A stretch of DNA of 64,000 nucleotides from Tetrapyrgos nigripes (lineage: Eukaryota > Basidiomycota > Agaricomycetes > Agaricales > Campanellaceae), in the NCBI GenBank assembly GCA_013368315.1, contig JAACJM010000027.1, forward strand, positions 310,001-374,000, in the 5' to 3' direction. Shown here piece by piece: positions 56,803-64,000 of this stretch. Each line of letters starts with the position of its first letter. Within the stretch, counting starts at the first letter, position 1. Made by a program: the position numbers and the translations under genes. Below the pieces are notes generated by a model that did not search any database, had not been told where the DNA came from, and was given only the letters and a program-made list of their open reading frames with translations.

Positions 56803-57250
56803 AATTAAAGCCAATTATATATATATATATATATTGAGGGGTAGGTCTGACCGGCTGTGCTGACTGAGGCCATTCCCGATCAATAGCAGTGTAAGCGAAT
56901 GTTTAACCCCGGTTGAATAACCCCGATCAATAAGCAGCTAAACGAATGGTAAACTCCGACTGGATATAAGCTGATATAAGGCCATTGCTTGTCCTCTCAT
57001 CCCCGAATGGAAAACAACTGCTGGCCGTGGCTTGCCGATGACTCTGCCGTCCTCCCAACATTTCAGCCGCTCAGAATTGATATAAGCCACCCTGTATTGA
57101 TATATGGCTGCTCGTATAGCAGAGAATACCCTTTGGAGCCACCCGGCCATATTCCACCCGTATTGTACTATCGGGGGTTGGTCCATGCCAGGCATATTAC
57201 AATACAGGGACCCCATAGGGTGCAAGCTCGTCAAAATTTCAGGCATCATT
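56803..57250. repeat. Right subterminal region of the KDZ element
   Basis: No gene. It contains an AT microsatellite (56816-56834), paired strings CCCGATCAATA at 56876 and 56921, palindromic motifs at 57091-57107 and 57192-57209, and the right inverted repeat 57145-57177. This mirrors the make-up of the left end. Confidence 0.5.
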
Positions 57251-58436
57251 CTTTGCGGGCGTCTAAATGGATGTACAATAAGAAATTTTGTTTCTGTAGT
57301 ATTTTAATGATTATTATCGGCCTGAAGTATAGATTCCTATGTACAATATACAGATTTTTTATTGTAGCAAGATTGCGGTATACTTGAGACATTTTTTCAT
57401 GAAGAGCCGGAGATGTCCCATGAGCAGACGAAAAAGCTATTGAGCATCGCGAGTTTGCGATAGGGGTTTTCTGATGGGAAGCTTAGTAAGCGTCCGTGCC
57501 GCTGGCAGGGTTTGCCCACCACCATTTCCCGCACGGTGTGTAGGATTGTGCAGATCACCCCTGCAGGTCAGAGGGTCAGTGGCTGTGTATGTGCGTGCCA
57601 CCAAAATATCATTTCAAATTATCCTCCACTATGTAGAAATGCATACTGAAGAATATCTCAACGAAAATTCCCTATTTAAGCAATCTGATCCACTTTCTGA
57701 GTCTCTTAGACAATGTAGTTAGCAAACACTATTAATATGTTCTTTTTCAAGTTTGATCAGGCTAATCCCTGCTTGAAAACAGATACTTAAATGATAGATA
57801 TGTATATGCGAGTACGAGAAGATGAATAGTACAAGTATGAAGGCCTGTACCTACTCTTACAAGTTCAAATTTCGTACATGCGTGACCTGGAAAGTGGCAC
57901 GCACGTCGAGAACTGACCCGCAAATCCATCGGGGGCGGGCTGCACATATGACATCATTGGGACTATGTGTGGGCCAGGTGCGGACCAGGTGCGGACCAGC
58001 CAATACCCGACGCATCTAACTAACTGTTGCTCTCTATTGCTACCTGTGCTTAATGCTGCATTTGAAACTTAGGAAAATAGCTTATAAGTAATGAAAGATC
58101 AATATACATGCGTTAGTACCTTCAACGTTGAGAAAAGCTCGTCTCGACGTCATTCGGGGCTACCCGATGCCAATTCCCACGCCTTTTGAGAGCCCCGTTC
58201 TCTCTTTGCCTCGACTCGGCTTGTATTAACAAGCAGATATGTACCTCGGAGATTGACGGAATATGCTTTTAAAAGGCACAGATATCCCTTGAATTCTTTC
58301 TATGACCAGATCCTCGGTAATTAAATTATCAGTATATAAGTATGTTGATCAAAAATTTTGAAATTTCGTCATTTAGCAGCACTGGTACTCAAATAGAGCA
58401 CTTGGCTGAGGGTTTAAAAAGCCAAGAAAATATTAT
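57251..58436. other. No gene recognised
   Basis: Short frames only. GTGCGGACCAG is repeated directly near 57979 and 57990. I looked on the minus strand for the missing 5' exons of the gene at 41151-44304, expected here if the KDZ element had split it, and did not find them. Confidence 0.35.
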
Positions 58437-58804
58437 TGTTAAGCAGGCATGGTACGGCTCGTACACTACTAAACGCAGTGGTAACTACGCTACTTACCTG
58501 GATGTAAGAGTTAGCTTTTTAGGCTAGTAAGAGGCTTATTGAGCGATGTGGGTTAAGTGTAAAACTTATTATTTGGAGGACTTTCTACGAGTCCTTATAT
58601 ACCTTTAAGGAGGTACAAATACATGTAAACTAGAACTAGAGTAACAATAAGATTCTATTGTACTGGATAGAACAATGCTGGTTTCGTACACTATTGTAGT
58701 ACTACACTTTATTGTCTATATAATCTTATTGTTCTATATATAACTACTACTATTGTTCTACATAGAATACGTTGATGGCTGCAACTGAATGCGCCAATTC
58801 AACA
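58437..58804 (-). repeat. 3' LTR of the second Copia element
   Basis: On the minus strand it begins TGTTGAATTGG at 58804, directly after a purine tract, and ends GCTTAACA at 58437, giving 368 bases with TG...CA ends. It contains a TATA-like GGTATATAAGG. The partner LTR is beyond the window, so the inner boundary rests on the end motifs only. The flanking 5 bases are ATTAT. Confidence 0.6.
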
Positions 58805-58815
58805 CTCCCCCTTGC
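58805..58815 (-). other. Polypurine tract of the second Copia element
   Basis: The minus strand reads AGCAAGGGGGAG immediately before the LTR start TGTTG. This is the normal priming site for plus-strand synthesis of an LTR retrotransposon. Confidence 0.65.
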
Positions 58816-58910
58816 TAAGCAGCACGGTAGTGCGCGTAAGCATAGGTAGGCGCTGTAAGCAGCCATGGAAGGAAGGGATCCAGTGCCTTGACGTTTTCGA
58901 TGCGATTTCT

Positions 58911-61900
58911 TCAATTATAAAACTGAAGTCCTAATTGTTTCCTGAACTTTTCAAACTTTACTCGATCTAGAGCTTTAGTGAGTAGATCTGCAGGGTTATT
59001 GCTTCCTTCAATGAAGAATAACTTGACTGTCTCGTCGATGACTTTTTCTCGAACGAAATGATATCGAATATCAATGTGTTTGGTACGCTTATCCATGACA
59101 GGGTTTGATGCAATAAAAATTGATCCCTGATTGTCACCGTAAATTGGAATAGCGTGAAGAGGATATTCGATTTCACTGAGAAGAGTCTTGAACCAACAGA
59201 CTTGTCGACTGCAGTCACTAAGTGCCATATATTCAGCTTCAGTCGAAGATAGAGCAACTGTCTTTTGTTGTCTAGACGTCCAGCTGAATGGTGCTTGGGC
59301 TAATTGTAGAAAGAAGCCAGTTTGAGATTTGCGAGTTCCAGGATCTGATCCCCAATCAGAGTCTGTGTAGGCTGATAAGCCTTCTCCCCCTCGACCGTTG
59401 TACACAAGAGCATATTTTCTAGTGCCAACAAGATAACGGCAAATGTCTTTCGCCCTATTGTAGTGTTCTTGTGAGGGGTTTGCTGCAAATTGCGCAAGTT
59501 TTGTGACAGCAAAGGAAATATCAGGACGTGTTCCTAACATTAAGTAGAGTAAGGATCCGATTATCTCCTGATAACTTTGACGAAGAGTATAATTGACAGG
59601 AGTGTCATTTGGAAGAGGAAGAGGGTGATAATTGCCAGGTAATGGGGTAGCAGAAGCTTTCGCGTTTTGCATTCCATAAGTCTCTAGGATTTTATCCAGA
59701 TAAGCGCACTGGTCTAAAGAGATCTTGCTGCCTTTCCTGGTAATTCTCATCCTAAGGAATTCTTTGGCATTGCCTAGATCCCTACATTCCCATCTCTTCA
59801 TAAAGTCTCCTTTGAGTCGTAAGACTAAGGTTTTGTTAGTTCCACAGAATAGAGCGTCATCCACATAGACTACAGCAATAACGATAGAATTTTCAATAAG
59901 GTTTTTGTTGGCGTCATAGCGTTTGTGAATGAAGATTCCGGCGTCGGAAATGATTCGTTTAAAACCAAGTTCCACCATGGACTTATCAAGACTTTTCCAC
60001 CACGCAAGTCCTGCTTGTTTGAGTCCGTAAAGAGCACGAAGAAGCCAGACAACTTTATGCTCTTGTCCTTTTACTTTAAAGGCTTCCGGTTGTTCCATAT
60101 AGATTTCTTCATCGAGTAAGCCATATAAGTAGGCTGATCGGACATCGACACCGGACACGTGCCAGCCCTTAAGTGCTGCGAAAGCGAAGATTAAGCGCAC
60201 AGTCTCGAATCGAACAACAGGCGAATATATTTGATCAAAGTCTATGCCTTCGACCTGTGAAAAACCTTTTGCAACGAGTCTTGCCTTTTTACGACCATCA
60301 GTTTTGATGTCGAAGACCCATCGGTTTTTGATAACTTTCCTATCTTTAGGTCTTTCGACCAATTCATAGGTGTCGCGCTTGCGAAGAGCCTCTAGTTCTT
60401 CGCGGCAAGCGACTTTCCATTCCTCTTGCTCAGCTATAGGTAAGTGAGCAATATCTTTGAATGTCCATTCGCGAATATTACGAACATTCGGTTGATTCCC
60501 ATCATTCTTCGAAGTAACTTTCTGAATAAGCAAGTGGGAATCGATTTCTCCAGGAGCAATTGCCTGCATAAGCAAGAAATTTATAGATACTCCCCCTTCA
60601 CGGCATGGTTCTGCCATTTCTTCTGATTCAGGGCGTGCAGAGTCATCACTCTCGGCTTGCTGCTCCCCCTGGGGTGCGCTTCCGGATGCAGAACTAGGTC
60701 CGGGAACCTGTTGCTCTGCAGCTTGTTGACGTCGGTTTTCTCTCCGAGCGTCTCTTTCTGCTTTAGCTTTTGCTTCCGCTCTTTTATCAGCTGCGATTTG
60801 TGGTTCAAGATCGCATTCAACTTCTACAGGGTGTTTATCCCCGTATCGTTTAGGTACAGTACCAGTACGCTCGCTTCGACGCGTTGGTTCTGTTGGTGGC
60901 CGTCTTTGTCTAGGAGCTCTGGGCTTTCGAGGTGCCTGAGGAGGTGGTGTCTCCACTGGCGGCGGTGTTACCGTTCTTCTAGGCTCAGAGTCACTATCCG
61001 GAGACGAAGGCGGTGGATCCTGTTCAGGTTTGTCGTCACGAAGTTGATCAGGTCTCCTTATGGAAGGGATGCGAGGAGGACGATGATGAAAATCTTCATC
61101 ATCATCGTCAGGGATTGTTTGTGGTAGAGGAGTGTCATCGTTGTGCGATGACTCGATAGGTAGTTGTTTTGAATTACGAGATTGAGTTTTACATCGAGGA
61201 AAGAAGTCTTCCTCAAACACGGCTTGCGGGGATGTAAATTCTGCATTGTTTGTACGCATGAAAAGATTTCCACGTTCTCCTGGTGCTACACCAAGATACG
61301 TCATGAGTTCTGACTTGGAAGCAAGTTTGTTCTTTCGAGTTTCCTCAGGTTTAAAGACATAAGCTCCACAGCCAAAAACTCGTAAATGATCGATACGCGG
61401 TTTTTCCTTTTCAAGCATTTCAAATGGAGTTATCCATTTGTGTCGTCGTAAGGGAGTACGTCGATAGACATACAATCCATGACGGACAGCATATTCCCAC
61501 CAAGATTCAGGTAGACATGCTAACTTCATCATTGCCAGTGCCTTATCCATTAGAGTGCGTATGAAGCGTTCGGCTCGACCATTCTGTTGATGAATGTATG
61601 GTGCACTGTTAAGGATTTTAACACCCTTTTCGAGTAACATTTCTCGGTAGGTGCCTTTAATGAATTCACCACCCATATCAGACATCCACTGTTCGACTTT
61701 CGTCTTATATTGAGTTTCCACCATCGCAAGGAACTGGCGAGTGGCAGTCAGTGGTTGTTTTTTGTCTTTAAGAAAACGTATCCAAGCATCTGAAGTGTAA
61801 TCATCAAAGAAGACGATTATATACTTGTACTTGTGGTAGGATATCGTGGGGTATTCATGCAAATCCGTATGGATAATTTAGAAAGGACGAGTAGCACGTC

Positions 61901-64000
61901 GTTCGTTAGGAGGGTAAGCCTGTCTGGGAGTTTTGCCTTCAAGACAGCCTTTGCACAAAGGAAGCTCCTTCGGAATAATGAATTCAGGAGTGCCAAGGGT
62001 GTGTTGACGGACATGTTTTAGAACATCACGAGAGGGATGTCCTATACGACGATGTAAAATCTCGTAGTTGATAAGATAAATCAAAAGATTGGCTTTAGAA
62101 GCGACAATTTTCGATTTGTGTGGAAGATAGTATAGTGTTTCTTCCGGTATACGCTTTGAGAAAGTCAAGAATGTTGTATTTCTCGAAATGGTGATATGAT
62201 CGGAGTTACCGCGCATAAACATGTTGTCATTTAGGAATTGACCAACAGATAAGAGTCATTGATTTAGATCGGGAATGTAATAGACTGGATATAATTTCAT
62301 AACTCTTTTACGTTGAGAGATCAGGACTGTTCCGGATGCACGAATCTTCGTGAATCCATTGGCAGTTTTTACTGGAATTGGTTTTATATAACTCAATTCA
62401 ACAAAGTCATTGATGTCGAACGTAAAATGCGCTGATGCTCCAGAATCAAGTAACCATCCATCACTGAAGTGGATTTTGACAGTATCAGATCTCTTTTTCT
62501 TACACTTCTGGCATAGTGAGAACAGAGTGCCACAGGCACATAAATATTTATTGTTGTCGCCAGGGCTAGTGTACAGATCATTATAAATAAAAGGGGTAGT
62601 CAAGCCCAGAGGAGCGGTATGTAATAAATATATACATGAAGAACCTGCTTCCAAATTACGAGCTGCTGGAAAAAGCGCATCAGTACTTTTATTCATAAGA
62701 TCTGAATTGAGATCTGACCTGAGATAACCGTTGTCCAAGCCGGAGGGTTCGGAGTCTAAGGACCATCCATAATTATTTGCGGCATTGGCGGTAACGACGG
62801 GGGTAGAAGGTCGTGGACTTGGAATTCCGTACGATGCGGTGTCCTCTACGGGTGACGTAGGAAGACTCATCCTGCCGATTGATGGCGGAGTCGACATGTA
62901 CTCGAGGTCGCTGGTTTTGGATAGGCTCGGAGACATGCTCCGGAGTTCTGGCATTGAACTCGGAGTTGGCGCCCTGGAGGGTAGTTCCATCCCTCCTAGT
63001 CCGATTGTTGCGTCTCGCTGCCAGTCGATTAGCTCGTCGTACCTTCCATCCTCGTTTTGGAGATGAGGAGTTAGCCATTCCCATCCCGTCGAAGTCGTGC
63101 CAGGTGTTGGGCTTGCAACACGGCTGGATGGCAAGGATTGAGTGGTCATGCCATTGGGAGGTGCAGGCTGTGAGCCACTTGGCATCTTGCTGCGGACTGC
63201 AGCAAGTCGTTGGACAAGAGAAAGAGTGCCACTCGTTCCTGTTGGGGCAACGGTGTTCAGCGCTGCTCTGAGTGGTTCCCCATAGATGTGTAGAGGATCC
63301 TCGGGGTTCTGGAACCTCTCCCCAAGGTACATTGCGCATTCCATCATCTCGGCAGCAGGATCCGTGGCAATCCGGTCGATAAGTGGAACAGGTGTCCGGA
63401 TGTCCTGAGAAACCTTTGCACCTGACTCCGTCGTTGTGGTACCAAACACACTTCCGAGTTCCGAAGTGTTCACCAGAGTGTCCTCGTTCCAACTGGCATC
63501 TTCTCCTTGAGCGCATGCCATATCGGCATCTGAACCAGTCTGAATTTCGAGATATTCACCGTTCCAACCGTTCCAGTTGCCAGCATTACCCCAACCATCA
63601 GTAGATGATTGAAGGTTGTCCCAATAGATGCGTTCCGTGAGAGTACGTTTGGAACGAGGGGCAGGAGTAAGTGAAGTGAAGGAAGGATCGGAATGAGACA
63701 TGACAACATCTTCAAGAGTAGCAACAGTCTCACCAGATGGTCTAGCGCCAATATCTCGTGCCAGGTTGATAGCCCTTTTGGTACCTGTGAAGAAGGCATC
63801 AAAGGGCTTTTCCGTTTCCATGAAGAATGGCTTACGGGTATCAACTGCAGCGGGCGTGTCGACGACGGTGACTGTGTGCATCATGGGAGACATCACCATG
63901 GACGAGATGTGCTTGGCCTTGTCTCTTGGCCTGTTCAGACTTTCCAGCTCGACCTCCACGACGGAAATTGCCTTTTCCTTTGCCCTTTCCCTTGCCTTTT
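58911..64000 (-). pseudogene. Ty1/Copia Gag-Pol, two stops, continues past the window
   Basis: A single frame runs from the right edge to the stop at 58911, interrupted by TGA at 62256-62258 and TAA at 61878-61880. In order: a Gag tail with a small Cys cluster (CACGTLFSLCQKCKKK, ~62530); protease WLLDSGASAHFTF; pre-integrase HHCC (HRRIGHPS ... CKGCLEGK); integrase with FFDDYTSDAWIRFL, DMGGEF and HQQNGRAERF; reverse transcriptase with VYVDDALFCG near 59855; and RNase H with YTDSDWGSD, ALSSTEAEYMA and KHIDIRYHFVREK. All catalytic residues are present. The TGA could be CGA (Arg) in PDLNQ-stop-LLSVGQ. It is far better preserved than the Copia element at 5802-10574, and only two substitutions disable it. 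Confidence 0.93.

Larger units (their letters stand above)
44331..57209. mobile_element. Composite KDZ transposon, ~12.9 kb, five genes
   Basis: Facing inverted repeats lie near the edges: 44363-44395 (CCCCCGATAGTACAATACGG and following) matches the complement of 57145-57177 over 21 exact bases and 30 of 33 overall. Outside them, 44331-44362 and 57178-57209 can still be loosely aligned. Between lie two left-strand genes (45311-49157, 49347-50577) and three right-strand genes (50636-51416, 51541-52404, 52588-56429), the last a KDZ transposase. The two sets diverge from a 58-base gap at 50578-50635. A palindromic motif recurs throughout. Exact ends and target duplication were not resolved. Confidence 0.7.

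Noticed and set aside
56938..57249. 103-codon minus-strand frame at the KDZ right end
   Set aside because: It is made of terminal repeats and palindromic motifs and has no domain.
60657..61127. Plus-strand 156-codon frame
   Set aside because: Antisense to the Pro/Arg/Ser-rich linker of the Copia polyprotein; no independent support.

Overview
The window looks like a repeat-rich stretch of a basidiomycete genome, probably Agaricomycetes. The evidence is short GT-AG introns in almost every gene, and transposon families typical of that class: KDZ, Plavaka, hAT, a Helitron carrying DUF6570, Ty1/Copia and a fungal tyrosine-recombinase element. DUF6532 and a secreted GH13-CBM20 alpha-amylase also fit. 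I saw no rRNA, tRNA or CRISPR array. All calls come from reading the sequence; no database search was run.

Layout. 1-2.4 kb: a ~153 bp minisatellite ending in a hairpin, then an unrecognised spliced gene. 2.9-10.6 kb: a foldback element, LTR-like repeats, a broken tyrosine recombinase, and a decayed Copia element that still has its 5' LTR and a primer site matching a half initiator-tRNA-Met. 13.0-19.0 kb: a decayed autonomous Helitron (DUF6570, HUH/Y2 Rep, PIF1-like helicase). 19-28 kb: the most host-like part. It has an intact 12-exon, 600-residue alpha-amylase, and a small divergent spliced gene across a promoter region containing a 25-C tract.

28.2-40.9 kb: a nested locus. A Plavaka transposase (1,006 residues, open in my model) lies on the minus strand. 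Downstream of it on the same strand is a 225-residue coiled-coil gene, and a DUF6532 gene diverges upstream. A 5.4 kb hAT element with clean 14 bp terminal repeats and a perfect 8 bp target duplication sits 23 bp past the Plavaka stop. 41.2-44.3 kb: a transposase-like gene that has lost its 5' end at the edge of the next element.

44.3-57.2 kb: a ~12.9 kb composite KDZ element bounded by facing inverted repeats (21 bp exact, 30 of 33 overall). It holds five genes: two on the left strand (1,177 codons and 350 residues) and three on the right strand (a 206-residue coiled-coil protein, a viroplasmin/RNase H1-N-like protein and the KDZ transposase). A near-palindromic ~18 bp motif of the form CC-N-GTATTTAAATAC-N-GG recurs about 17 times inside it, in introns, intergenic DNA, both termini and once in an exon. 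I saw none outside. It is the best candidate for an undescribed feature here.

57.2-58.4 kb has no recognisable gene. 58.4-64.0 kb: a second, younger Copia element on the minus strand that runs off the window.
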